A stretch of DNA of 64,000 nucleotides from Halospina denitrificans (GTDB taxonomy: Bacteria; Pseudomonadota; Gammaproteobacteria; Pseudomonadales; Oleiphilaceae). Numbering within the stretch: position 1 is the stretch's first letter; each line of letters opens with the position of its first letter. Below, one piece after another: positions 1 to 10,968 of this stretch. Under the pieces are notes generated by a model. That model ran no database searches. It had not been told where the DNA came from and saw only the letters and a program-made list of their open reading frames with translations. The position numbers and the translations under genes are program-made. The DNA is taken from the NCBI RefSeq assembly GCF_004364635.1, contig NZ_SOAX01000008.1:131196-195195 (forward strand). Direction: 5' to 3'.

Positions 1-1488
1 TTCGACACGGATAAACCGGGGCAGGACAATGCCCTGTACCGTTTGCTGAACTGGCTCAATGTGCCGACCTGGGATTCGGCACTGGCGTCACAGCTGGTGT
101 TTTCCGAGGGCGATTATTACAGCCAGGACGACCTGTCCGAGTCGGAGCGTATCCTCAGAAGTCGACGGTATCTAACGGCAGCCTGGGTCAGCCCGATCCG
201 GGTCTGTGGCGACCAGGTGGATGTGTCGGTTCTGGCCCGGGATACCTGGACGCTGTTCCCCAGCCTTGGGGTGTCGCGTTCGGGGGGTGAAAATACGGCG
301 ACCGTGGGAGTTTCAGATCCCAATTTCCTCGGTTCCGGCAAGAGCCTTTCCATCTCCCGGACCCGGGATGCGGATCGCAGCACCACCAGCTTCGTTGCTC
401 ATGATCCGAACCTTCTGGGGTCGCGCTGGGAAGCGCGCCTGGGGTACGCGGATCGCAGTGATGGTCGGGGCCGCAACCTGTCCATCGAGCGTCCCTTCTA
501 CAGCGAACAGGCTTTGTGGTCATTCGGAATTCAGGCTGCGGAGGATCGGCGTGAGGATGCGTTGTTTTTTGGCGGTGACAAGGTAAGCCATTTCGAGCGC
601 GACAGCTCCAGCGCGTCCATCTCCTATGGGACGGCGCTGAGTCGCAGCGGGATGACTCAACCCCGTCTGTTGGCCGGTTACCGTTATGAAGAACAACGCT
701 TCAGCCCCGTTGAGGGGCGTGTGGCACCCGATCCCTTTCCCGACGACCGCGTTCTGAGTTACCCATGGATCGGGTTCCAGTGGCGGCAGAACCGGTTCCA
801 CGAGACGGTCAACCTGACCCAGCTCCAGCGGGTTGAGGACGTACGCGACGGAATCGATTTCCGAACCGAGTTTGGCTATTCCGCCGAGGGGTTGGGCGCG
901 AGTGAAGACCGGATCGTGGTGCAGCACCATTTCAGCGATTCCATTGTCGCAACACGCCGGAGTTTTGCGGATTACCGGTTCAGCCAGTCCGGCCATTACC
1001 GGCTTGACGAGGATCGGGTGGAGAATCTGACCGCTACTCTGCAGGGGCGATTTTTCTATGGGGGCGTCGATCGCTGGAGCAGCTGGTACAGCGTGCTTGA
1101 GTTTAGCGCGGCGCGGAACCTGACGGCCGATCAACAAATGACGCTGGGCGGTGACAACGGGCTGCGCGGTTATCCACGCCATTATCAGCAGGGCAATCGG
1201 CGTTTCCTGGGTACTCTTGAACGCCGCTATTTCCCGGACTGGCACCCATTCAGCCTGTTCCGTATCGGCGGTGTCGCCTTTTTGGACGTGGGCAGGGCCT
1301 GGTTTGACGACGGACGCCGTAACGGACCGGACGAAGGGGTTCTGACGGACCTGGGCGTTGGGCTGCGCCTGGCGTCCAGCCGGATCGAGGTGGATCGCAT
1401 GCTGCACCTGGATTTTGCGGTTCCCCTGGATGGGGATGACAGGATTGACGGGTTCCAGGTGCTATTGAGGGGCCGGACGCGTTTCTGA
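1..1488 (+). CDS. Omp85/BamA-superfamily outer-membrane protein, 5'-truncated by the window edge
   Basis: The reading frame is open from base 1, so the gene starts before the window; 495 residues are visible. The visible N-terminus looks like the end of a POTRA-type domain (LVFSEGDYYSQDDLSESERI, then RSRRYLTAAWVSP). The rest has the alternating pattern of an outer-membrane beta-barrel, with a strand pair around LGGDNGLRGYPRHY and GGVAFLDVGRAW, as in Omp85 surface-antigen barrels. The last residue is Phe, typical of BAM-inserted proteins. It probably sits in the outer membrane as an assembly or translocation pore. Its substrate cannot be read, and BamA itself is unlikely because the barrel motifs diverge. 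It is convergent with the next gene, with a 19-bp gap. Confidence 0.7.
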   Translation, partial: FDTDKPGQDNALYRLLNWLNVPTWDSALASQLVFSEGDYYSQDDLSESERILRSRRYLTAAWVSPIRVCGDQVDVSVLARDTWTLFPSLGVSRSGGENTATVGVSDPNFLGSGKSLSISRTRDADRSTTSFVAHDPNLLGSRWEARLGYADRSDGRGRNLSIERPFYSEQALWSFGIQAAEDRREDALFFGGDKVSHFERDSSSASISYGTALSRSGMTQPRLLAGYRYEEQRFSPVEGRVAPDPFPDDRVLSYPWIGFQWRQNRFHETVNLTQLQRVEDVRDGIDFRTEFGYSAEGLGASEDRIVVQHHFSDSIVATRRSFADYRFSQSGHYRLDEDRVENLTATLQGRFFYGGVDRWSSWYSVLEFSAARNLTADQQMTLGGDNGLRGYPRHYQQGNRRFLGTLERRYFPDWHPFSLFRIGGVAFLDVGRAWFDDGRRNGPDEGVLTDLGVGLRLASSRIEVDRMLHLDFAVPLDGDDRIDGFQVLLRGRTRF

Positions 1489-1507
1489 TCCGGATCCGAC
1501 AAAGCCA

Positions 1508-2452
1508 TTATTGGGCTTCTTCCGCGACCTCACGTATCAGGTCGGCGGTTCGCTCGGGCGCTTCGAGCATGGGGACATGGCCGATACCCTCAAGAATTTC
1601 CAGGCGCGAGTTGGGCAGGGCCTCCGCTACCAGTGACGCGTTTCGGACGCTGATGACCCGGTCTTCCGAGCCCCAGAGGACGAGGGTGGGAACCTTGATT
1701 CCAGACAGCATGCCGGCGAAATCCACCTCGGCGTCCTTACGGATATCGTTGAAGATCCTGGCGTTGATCTCGCGGTTGCCCACCGCCTTACGGGCCATGA
1801 CTGAACTGATCGGCCAGGGAATGAAAGGCCGTTCTTCCATGACAAAATCCAGGAGCTCGTCATAGTCCGCGTGATTTTTGACGATCAGTGGGTTTTCACC
1901 CTTCTCGAGCAGGCCGTCGAGCCTGGAGGGGTGTTCGTGGATGCCGGCGGTATCGATCAGCCCGAGGCTCTGCACCTGCTCCGGGTACTCGGCCGCGAAC
2001 ACGGCCGCCACCGCGCCGCCCATTGAATTGCCCGCCACATGAGCCTGTTCAATATCGAGTTTTTCCATAATGGCGTCGAGGCGTCTGGCCTGCTCGGGAA
2101 TGCGGTAGGAGAGGTCCGGATCCTGGACGCTGTCGCCGTGTCCCGGAAGATCCGGTGCGACAATGTAGAAGTCCTCATGGAGGTACTGGGAGAGGCGCAG
2201 CCAATTGGTGTTGTTGGCGCCAAAGCCGTGCACCAGCACGAGCGTTTCCCGGCCCTGGCTGTTGTCCCCGCGCAGCAGTGCAATCCGGCCTTCTTCAATC
2301 TCGATATGGTCCCGTTCCAGACCGGCCTTGCTTATTTCGCGGTTCATGGCGGCGTCGTGCAGTGATTGCTGCAGCCCTGAACAACCACTTAGCATTAAGG
2401 CCAACAGCAGGATGAGAGTGGGGTAGGCTGTTGGTTTCCGGCGTTCCATCAT
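1508..2452 (-). CDS. Alpha/beta-hydrolase lipoprotein
   Basis: A 314-residue serine hydrolase anchored as a lipoprotein. The frame stays open further upstream, but ATG 2452 is preceded by AAGGA at 8 bases and directly begins a lipoprotein signal peptide with lipobox LSGC (Cys24), so this start is preferred. Visible catalytic elements are the oxyanion motif LVHGFG (73-78), the nucleophile elbow GNSMGG (Ser143), a late Asp in WGSEDRV and the His in GIGHVPML. Esterases and C-C hydrolases of this fold share these motifs, so the substrate is open. It is a single gene, divergent from the saccharopine-dehydrogenase-like gene. Confidence 0.88.
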   Translation of the reverse strand: MMERRKPTAYPTLILLLALMLSGCSGLQQSLHDAAMNREISKAGLERDHIEIEEGRIALLRGDNSQGRETLVLVHGFGANNTNWLRLSQYLHEDFYIVAPDLPGHGDSVQDPDLSYRIPEQARRLDAIMEKLDIEQAHVAGNSMGGAVAAVFAAEYPEQVQSLGLIDTAGIHEHPSRLDGLLEKGENPLIVKNHADYDELLDFVMEERPFIPWPISSVMARKAVGNREINARIFNDIRKDAEVDFAGMLSGIKVPTLVLWGSEDRVISVRNASLVAEALPNSRLEILEGIGHVPMLEAPERTADLIREVAEEAQ

Positions 2453-2610
2453 GCACTCTGTCCTTCTGGTGACCTCAGCGGGAAAGCGAACGGGCGCCAG
2501 CATATCGGGTTGCTGGACTGTAATCCAGTGCACCCGGCCCGTATCATCGAGCGCACCGGGAAGATCCCGCCGTTTTTGGGAACAGTTAATCATTCGGGGA
2601 AGGAAAAATT

Positions 2611-3846
2611 ATGAACGAGAATGGATACGACCTTGTTGTCTTCGGCGCCACCAGTTTTGTGGGCCGGCTTCTGGCGGACTATCTGCTGCGCACCTATGGC
2701 GTCGGCCAGGAGCTGACCTGGGCGATTGCCGGGCGGTCCGAAAGTCGCCTGGAGTCTCTCAGGAAGGATCTTGGAACGGCCGCGCAGGACCTTCCGGTCA
2801 TGGTGGCGGACGCCTCCGACGAGGCTGCCCTCAAAACAATGTGTGACCAGACGCGCGTGGTCATCTCCACAGTGGGACCTTACGCGCTTTTCGGTGAACC
2901 GCTGATCAGGGTCTGCGCCGAGACAGGCACGGATTACTGCGACCTGACCGGTGAAGTCCAGTGGTTGCGTGAGATGATCCATAAGTACCAGGCAACGGCG
3001 GAGTCCTCCGGGGCGCGCATCGTTAACTGCTGCGGCTTTGATTCCATTCCCTCGGACCTGGGCGTGTACTTCATCCAGCAGGAGGCCCAGGTTCGTTTCG
3101 GTCAGCCCCTGACGCGTCTCAAGATGCGGGTGAAAGCCGCCAAGGGTGAGTTTTCCGGCGGCACTGTTGCCAGCCTGCTGAACGTGGTCAAGGAAGCCTC
3201 CAGCAACCCGGAGCTGCGCAAGGAGCTGGCCAATCCCTATTCCGTCTGCCCGCCCAATCACGGCTTTACAGCACGTCAGCCCAACGTTAAATCGGCGGAG
3301 TATGACCGGGATTTCCAGGCCTGGACGGCGCCCTTCGTCATGGCCGCCATCAACACACGGGTTGTGCATCGCTCCAATGCCCTGTCGGGTAAAGCCTATG
3401 GCGCCGATTTCCGTTATGACGAGGCCATGATGACTGGCCGCGGCCTCAAGGGGCGTGCCGCGGCCCTGGGTGTTACCGGCGCCCTGGGTGGCTTCATGGT
3501 GGGAGCCGCGGTTCGTCCCACCCGCTGGTTGCTGGAACGCTTTGTTGTGCCGAAGCCCGGTGAAGGCCCCTCTCCAGAGGCGCAGGAGAAGGGTTTTTTC
3601 GACCTGCGATTCTTTGGTGAGACCCGGGATGGCGAGTCGCTGCGGGCGAAGGTCACCGGCGATCGGGATCCAGGGTACGGTTCCACCTCGAAGATGCTTG
3701 GACAGGCCGGGGTCTGTCTTGCCAAGGACCTGAAGGGTGAAGAGCTCCAGGGGGGATTCTGGACGCCGTCGACCGCCATGGATGGGCAGCTCCTGGAGCG
3801 TCTGCGGACCTATTCCGGTCTGGCGTTTGAATTGCTCGATGACTGA
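2611..3846 (+). CDS. Saccharopine dehydrogenase-like NAD(P)-binding reductase (trans-acting enoyl reductase type)
   Basis: 411 residues, with an AAGGAA ribosome site just before ATG 2611. The N-terminus YDLVVFGATSFVGRLLADYL is a Rossmann dinucleotide-binding motif, followed by AGRSESRLESL. NCCGFDSIPSDLG (about 136-148) is the hallmark of the saccharopine-dehydrogenase-like oxidoreductase family, which includes mycobacterial trans-acting enoyl reductases and eukaryotic SCCPDH. Family members reduce lipid-linked substrates. No lysine-pathway neighbour is present, so a lipid or quinone role is more likely than saccharopine metabolism. It stands alone between two minus-strand genes. Confidence 0.82.
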   Translation: MNENGYDLVVFGATSFVGRLLADYLLRTYGVGQELTWAIAGRSESRLESLRKDLGTAAQDLPVMVADASDEAALKTMCDQTRVVISTVGPYALFGEPLIRVCAETGTDYCDLTGEVQWLREMIHKYQATAESSGARIVNCCGFDSIPSDLGVYFIQQEAQVRFGQPLTRLKMRVKAAKGEFSGGTVASLLNVVKEASSNPELRKELANPYSVCPPNHGFTARQPNVKSAEYDRDFQAWTAPFVMAAINTRVVHRSNALSGKAYGADFRYDEAMMTGRGLKGRAAALGVTGALGGFMVGAAVRPTRWLLERFVVPKPGEGPSPEAQEKGFFDLRFFGETRDGESLRAKVTGDRDPGYGSTSKMLGQAGVCLAKDLKGEELQGGFWTPSTAMDGQLLERLRTYSGLAFELLDD

Positions 3847-3858
3847 CCGCGGGGTTGG

Positions 3859-5766
3859 TCAGGTGGTATCAACCTGCCTCAATAACTGACCGAGCATCCC
3901 CTCGGCCGCCTCGATGGGTGCGCGCCATTGCTCGTAGCTGCGCACCATCGAGGGCTCATGGGGTATTGGCGGTGTTTCCGCGCTGGCATCGGCCTGGTTG
4001 GCGGAATCCGCGATGAACGCCAGACGCTCGGGGTTGGCGCCGTAATTGTCCACCAGAAATTTGCTGATGGGCTCCTCCAGCGGCATGCGATAGATCTTGG
4101 TGAGGCGCAGGGCAATCAGTTCGGCTGCCGGCCCCAGGTCGTCCTTCAGTTCCTTGACCACGGCGTTGCCCAGGCCCGCCTTGGCGTCAGCGCTGAAGCC
4201 CATCTCAAGCCCTTCGAGATAGGCGCCCCGGCTGCTCTCGACGGCTCTCTGCACACTCGGGTTATCCAGGCCGATCAGGGGCTGCAGTATCAGGACCACC
4301 CGTATTGCCAGATGCTTGGCGTGCTGGGTGGAGAGGGGCAGGTCATGCCTGAGGACGCCTTTGGGCCCCTCTGAGAAACTGTGATCAGTCAGGTAGCGGA
4401 CAAACTGGGCGGCAAAGTCCAGCTTCTGCTCGTCGCTGAGGGCAATCGTGTTCTCGCGGATTCGCAGGCCAGTCCCCCGACGCCTGGGACCGGAATCCTC
4501 GAGCAGGCGTTCGCGCATCAGGGTCCAACGCTCCAGAGCCCTGACATAGCGCACATAGCTTTCCTCGAGACGCGCAATCGCCTGTCGGGTCAGCTTCGCA
4601 TAGCGCAGCGCCATTTTCAGGTTCCTCTGCGCGCCGGGGAGCTGATTCAGTTCGCTCTGGCCGGACCATTTCAACCGGCCAACAAGCCGGGTCAGGGCGG
4701 TGCTGGTTTCCTGGAGAAGGGTGTCGGTGTCTTTGTCCAGAACGGACATGGTCAGTGGTGTCAGGCGGCTGCTCACCAGGAAGTGCGCCAGTTCCCGCAG
4801 GTAGAGGACGGCCGAGGCCTTTACCTGGCGGTAGGCATTGTGGTGGCGCTCCAGCTCATCCAGGGTTTTGGCGAGTTGCCAGTCCCCTTCGTAGTCAATG
4901 ATCAGGCGCGTGATTTCACGACCGCTCAACAACTCAAACGCCAGGCCGAGCACGTCCTCCACGTTGTCCAGGTCCATCAGTGACAGGTCTTCCTGATGGG
5001 CTGCAGCGTAGGTCTGGGTGATGAACTGATCGCCCCGGGTCAGGCCCTCATCCTGGGACGGGGCGATGCCCTGAAGCCGGTACTCCAGCAATTCCGCAAT
5101 TTCCCCGGAATAACTCTTGAGCTGCTCCATGGCTGCCTCAATGTGTTCACTGAACTTATCGTTCAGGTCCCTGATCCGGCTGAACATGCCCGCCCTTCGA
5201 AATACTTCGATTTCCTCGGCAATGCTGGCGAGCGTGGCATCGTTGGTCAGATCCACCACGGCAACCGAGATCGCTGTTGAACCCAGATCCTGTTTGCGGA
5301 GCAGGATGGCAGCCGCGTCCTGTTGGCGTTGTGGTTTGGTCAGGGTGCTCAGGTGCAGGTCCCTGGCGGTGAAGATCAGGTCCGGAATCATGTCCAGGGT
5401 CCGGGTGATGTTGTTCCGGGCGCGGCCTTCCTTTCGCCCCCTTATGGTCTTGGCCATGATCCGAGCAATCAGTGCGATCAGTGCGGCAAGAATGACGTAG
5501 ACAGCGAAGAACAGGTAGGTCTTGAACCCCACGGGCTCGCCGTAACCCAGAAGAGACCCTCCCTGGAGTGCCAGGAAGGTAACTGGACCGGCCGTCCACA
5601 GAAGCTGGGCGAAAGTGAGCACCCAGGGGACCTCGCGGGCACTGGAGACCAGGTCTTCAATGCGTGTGCGGCCCACCCGTTCCAGGTTGATGGATGACAG
5701 GTCCTTCGTGGCGCCCTGGTCTTCCACCTTTTTTTTATCGTTCAGGCGGTTCAGAAGCTGGTACAA
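3859..5766 (-). CDS. Large two-helix membrane protein of unknown function
   Basis: A 635-residue protein I do not recognise. After a charged N-terminal 45 residues come two hydrophobic segments (about 49-66 and 80-103), then a long helical cytoplasmic region rich in Leu, Glu and Arg with coiled-coil-like stretches and no catalytic motif I can identify. The frame begins at TTG 5766 with a weak upstream site; an in-frame TAG lies 14 codons further upstream and no ATG occurs before the membrane segments, so TTG (or GTG at 5727) is probably the real start. It ends 12 bp from the convergent reductase gene and begins 65 bp after the PH-domain pair, so it is probably a separate unit. Confidence 0.6.
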   Translation of the reverse strand: MYQLLNRLNDKKKVEDQGATKDLSSINLERVGRTRIEDLVSSAREVPWVLTFAQLLWTAGPVTFLALQGGSLLGYGEPVGFKTYLFFAVYVILAALIALIARIMAKTIRGRKEGRARNNITRTLDMIPDLIFTARDLHLSTLTKPQRQQDAAAILLRKQDLGSTAISVAVVDLTNDATLASIAEEIEVFRRAGMFSRIRDLNDKFSEHIEAAMEQLKSYSGEIAELLEYRLQGIAPSQDEGLTRGDQFITQTYAAAHQEDLSLMDLDNVEDVLGLAFELLSGREITRLIIDYEGDWQLAKTLDELERHHNAYRQVKASAVLYLRELAHFLVSSRLTPLTMSVLDKDTDTLLQETSTALTRLVGRLKWSGQSELNQLPGAQRNLKMALRYAKLTRQAIARLEESYVRYVRALERWTLMRERLLEDSGPRRRGTGLRIRENTIALSDEQKLDFAAQFVRYLTDHSFSEGPKGVLRHDLPLSTQHAKHLAIRVVLILQPLIGLDNPSVQRAVESSRGAYLEGLEMGFSADAKAGLGNAVVKELKDDLGPAAELIALRLTKIYRMPLEEPISKFLVDNYGANPERLAFIADSANQADASAETPPIPHEPSMVRSYEQWRAPIEAAEGMLGQLLRQVDTT

Positions 5767-5831
5767 GGCCGGTCCCGATACTGGTTTGTGTTGGTTTATC
5801 GCATTCTAGCAGTCAGCGGGCTGTGGTGCGG

Positions 5832-7328
5832 TTACAGCCAGGGCGCGTTGCTGGTTTCCATCCGGTAAAGCAGTTCGTCCATCAGCATTTCGGCCTCTGG
5901 CCTACGGATGAACGGCAGGAGGAAAGCGCCCGAGCCCAGTCGAGTGGCCAGGTTGGCAAGGCCCGCCCGCCGCTGGAGGGGGGAGTCATAGACGCGCACC
6001 TTCTGGGCACGGAACCCGGCGAATACCGTGTAATGACAGCCAAACAGACCTCCTCTGAGAATCAGGTATTCGCCATTGAGACACCACCCCTGGCGACGCC
6101 AGTTCAGCCAGATCAGCGCCGGCGGAAGTGGAGCGGTTGCCAGTATCCAGACGCTGGCGTCCTGGTACAGCGCGCCCAGTACGGCAGCCAGCCAGAGTCC
6201 GCCCCAGAACGCCAGCCGGGGCAGCATGTAACGCCAGCTCACACCGTTGAAACTCAATGCCTGCCAGGGTAACCCCGGCAGGAGGTGCGCCAGGAGTTGC
6301 CGCTGTTCCTCCGGGGTCAGGGCAGGGGCCATCAGGCGGTTACCACCGCCTTCGGGCTGATCCGGCTGCATCATCCCGATCTGGTGGCATGTCAGGTGAT
6401 GACGCCCGAAAAGGCGGGCCACGAGACTCTGGGCAAGCCGGACATGCTGGATGCGGTACTGGCGCAGGCCCTGTTCACGCCGCGTAATGAGTCCGGAGTG
6501 GAGGCGGTAGCGATCCCCCGCCTTTTCCAGGCGGTACCCGTGATAGCGAACCAGCGCCATCACAACGGAGAACAGCGTCATGACGCCGAGGAGCATGATA
6601 ATGCCGGCGACCACCAACCACGCCGGTGACACCGAATCCGGAAGTTGTTCGGCCAGTGCGCGCAGTGGTTCAAGATCGCTTCCCGCCTCCTCCACGCGGC
6701 GCGCGACCGCCCCCAGTACGGATGCCAGAATGGCCCCGCCCCAGAGTATGGCCGGACTGCTGATGCCATAGATCACCAGGTCCGAGGGGCGCCGGGACAG
6801 CAGGTGCTGCGGCACACTCTCGCCCTCCGCTTGCCTCCCGGAATCCTCGTCGGCATCCATGTCACCATGGGAGGCGAGTGCCCTGTCCCGGAGGATCTCC
6901 GCGTGTGCCGTCGGGATGCCGGGCAGGTGTACCTCTTCACTGCTTGAGCCGGCGGACTCGATGCTGAGTCGGGCGAGGCCAAAGGGGCGGAGGTAGAGCG
7001 GCGTTTCAATGCGGACATTCTGGATGCGGTCGAACTCCAGGGTCAGGTTCTGACGGGTAAAGACGCCCTGTTGCACCTGTATGGTGTCGGCGGAAACCCG
7101 ATACTGGAAGCGGAGCCAGGCGAGCACCAGAAGTGCGAGGCCGGCCGCCAGCAGGGTTACGGCTGTGGTTGCCAGCATAAGCGGCGAGCGCTGGGCAAAC
7201 GCGTAGGCCCCGGCCAGCAGGCCCAGAAGCGGCCCGGGGTTGGTGCCCGCGAGCTGGCGGATGAACGCAATGCCCTGGTGGATCATCGACAGCGGAGAGA
7301 CCCGGGACCAGTCACTCACTTCATGCAT
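5832..7328 (-). CDS. PH-domain membrane protein, YdbT-like
   Basis: 498 residues from ATG 7328, which overlaps the upstream stop in ATGCATGA and has GGAGGGA about 10 bases before it; the open frame extends further upstream but inside the partner gene. Repeated bacterial PH (bPH2) modules are visible, each following transmembrane helices: RVSADTIQVQQGVFTRQNLTLEF with DRIQNVRIETPLYLRPFGLA, and later YRLHSGLITRREQGLRQYRIQHVRL, with a third degenerate one near the C-terminus. Bacillus YdbT pairs with YdbS, the arrangement seen here. The pair acts at the cytoplasmic membrane; YdbS/YdbT have been linked to bacteriocin resistance in Bacillus, but the biochemical role is unknown. Confidence 0.8.
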   Translation of the reverse strand: MHEVSDWSRVSPLSMIHQGIAFIRQLAGTNPGPLLGLLAGAYAFAQRSPLMLATTAVTLLAAGLALLVLAWLRFQYRVSADTIQVQQGVFTRQNLTLEFDRIQNVRIETPLYLRPFGLARLSIESAGSSSEEVHLPGIPTAHAEILRDRALASHGDMDADEDSGRQAEGESVPQHLLSRRPSDLVIYGISSPAILWGGAILASVLGAVARRVEEAGSDLEPLRALAEQLPDSVSPAWLVVAGIIMLLGVMTLFSVVMALVRYHGYRLEKAGDRYRLHSGLITRREQGLRQYRIQHVRLAQSLVARLFGRHHLTCHQIGMMQPDQPEGGGNRLMAPALTPEEQRQLLAHLLPGLPWQALSFNGVSWRYMLPRLAFWGGLWLAAVLGALYQDASVWILATAPLPPALIWLNWRRQGWCLNGEYLILRGGLFGCHYTVFAGFRAQKVRVYDSPLQRRAGLANLATRLGSGAFLLPFIRRPEAEMLMDELLYRMETSNAPWL

Positions 7329-7887
7329 CCCCGTCGTCTCCCTCCGTACCTGCGTCATCATCGGCCTGTTGATCAAGCAGGTGCTGGCGCAGTCGCTCGC
7401 CAAGCGCCTCGTTCAATCCCGGTATTACAAGATCGGCCTGTTGGCCGCCAGCGCCATAGCATTTAAGCGTCACGAGGCCGAACCACCGTTCCAGTGGGCC
7501 GTTTTCCGTTTCGATATGCTGTATGCGATTGCGGGGGATGACGGTTGTGCTTTTCCATAGCAATCCCTCGTGGAAAAGAAGATCCTGTTCCCGGACGGCG
7601 TAGCGCTTGACCCTGGCACTGGGATAGCCAAGAAAGGTGGGGATGCCCAATACAAGCCACAGGCCAAGAACCAGCGCAGGCTGCAGTGGTATGACGCCTG
7701 CCAGGGCCAGCGCAAGGCCCACAACGCCGGCGAACAGCCAGAAACCGGCACCGGAAATAAGGACCATGCGGGGGTAGGCCGGGTCGAGTGGTTGCCAGTG
7801 AACGTCGCGGACACTGGGCAGGTCATCGTTTGAGAGCGTATCGTTACTGAACAGGGCTATCGCTCCATTATCCGGTCTGGTCGTCAT
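7321..7887 (-). CDS. PH-domain membrane protein, YdbS-like
   Basis: 188 residues. Two hydrophobic segments (about 41-63 and 68-87) precede a single bPH2 module with YAVREQDLLFHEGLLWKSTT, the turn VIPRNRIQHIETENGPLERWFGL and the final strand LVIPGLNEALGERLRQHLL, as in YdbS. It overlaps the YdbT-like gene by 8 bp and is almost certainly co-translated with it. Only 18 bp separate its ATG from the start of the divergent gene at 7906, so the two promoters must overlap neighbouring coding or leader DNA. No good Shine-Dalgarno sequence is visible on this strand. Confidence 0.78.
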   Translation of the reverse strand: MTTRPDNGAIALFSNDTLSNDDLPSVRDVHWQPLDPAYPRMVLISGAGFWLFAGVVGLALALAGVIPLQPALVLGLWLVLGIPTFLGYPSARVKRYAVREQDLLFHEGLLWKSTTVIPRNRIQHIETENGPLERWFGLVTLKCYGAGGQQADLVIPGLNEALGERLRQHLLDQQADDDAGTEGDDGDA

Positions 7888-7905
7888 GGCTCAGGAGGCA
7901 GTATC

Positions 7906-8733
7906 GTGGGCACCCGTCGCTGCTTGCAAGTCATTATCCTTATTCTGGGATTCTCCCTGGTTGGATCAGTCCTGGCCAGCGGCGCCATTGTCCGCCAGCA
8001 ATGGCAGGATTATGACTGGCCGGTTCCCGCGAGTTCCAGTGCGCAACTGGTAAGCCGGGCCCAGACGGCCGTGGCCTGGGTTGCAGAGGGCATCCCCGCG
8101 AGGCCCGCCTTCCACTACGATTACCAGCCCCTGCGCATCCGTTCCGGTGATCCCGCGCATAACGGTCACCTGCACAGGCTCTCGGTCGGTGTAGAGGGAG
8201 ACATGGACCAATGGCAGCTGCAGGGTCGCATTGGCCTGCACGGCACCTCGAACATCTACAAATACCGGGAACCACATCGCGAGGCGGTGGTGGGGAAAGT
8301 GGTGCTCTGGCGACAGCTCGAAAACGCGGCTGTGCAGGCAATCGGGATTGGCGGAGATCATCGTTTCGGCCACTTCAGGTGGCTCCCCCGTCTTCTCTGG
8401 GAGCGGTCAATCTCCGGACATCAGCTTCGTCTGGATCTGCCCCGCGGGCTCTACTGGCAAGGACCCAGCAGGCGCTGGCAGTTCCGGGCCGAGAGACTGG
8501 GCGATAAATGGGGCGCGCTGAATGCTGACCGTGACTTCAAGAGTGCCATCTACCTGGAGGAATGGCAGCTTGTGCTCAGTCGCCGGTTTCCGGTGTTCAA
8601 CCAGGGGTGGTTTGTAAAGCTGGGGCTGGGCATGAGCCTGGATACCCGGGTGCGATACCGGGAGAAGGACCGCCGCGAAGTGCGCCGGGATCTCGGTAAT
8701 GCAGGCTTCGGGCTGGTCCAGCTGCAGTGGTGA
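7906..8733 (+). CDS. Exported protein of unknown function, possible small outer-membrane barrel
   Basis: 275 residues starting at GTG 7906 with a textbook AGGAGG seven bases upstream. Residues 1-25 form a signal peptide (RCLQVIILILGFSLVGSVLA, then SGA). The mature part is rich in alternating polar/hydrophobic strands and in Trp, Arg and Tyr, and ends in LVQLQW, an aromatic C-terminus typical of outer-membrane proteins. I recognise no family. It is divergent from the PH-domain pair and is followed after 93 bp by fadH. Confidence 0.6.
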   Translation: MGTRRCLQVIILILGFSLVGSVLASGAIVRQQWQDYDWPVPASSSAQLVSRAQTAVAWVAEGIPARPAFHYDYQPLRIRSGDPAHNGHLHRLSVGVEGDMDQWQLQGRIGLHGTSNIYKYREPHREAVVGKVVLWRQLENAAVQAIGIGGDHRFGHFRWLPRLLWERSISGHQLRLDLPRGLYWQGPSRRWQFRAERLGDKWGALNADRDFKSAIYLEEWQLVLSRRFPVFNQGWFVKLGLGMSLDTRVRYREKDRREVRRDLGNAGFGLVQLQW

Positions 8734-8820
8734 TCCATACTGGCAGGCAATGGACGGTTCCGACTGGGTCGATGTGGTAGACTCCCCTGCATTCATTCAC
8801 GGTTTAATGGTGGAGTCTGA

Positions 8821-10878
<2,058 letters not shown>

Positions 10879-10900
10879 CGAGACCCGTCATTCCCTCATT

Positions 10901-10923
10901 AAAAAGGGGGCCCGAAGGCCCCC
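10901..10923 (-). terminator. Rho-independent terminator of the TonB-dependent receptor gene
   Basis: A perfect 7-bp GC stem (GGGGGCC/GGCCCCC) with a CGAA tetraloop (TTCG on the minus strand). On the minus strand it is followed by five T residues. It lies 46 bp beyond the receptor stop and also 22 bp beyond the fadH stop, so it may work in both directions, although the plus side lacks a T-run. Confidence 0.85.
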
Positions 10924-10968
10924 TGAGGATGTGACGTCCCTGTCATGCCATGACCCTGAAGGGTCAGT

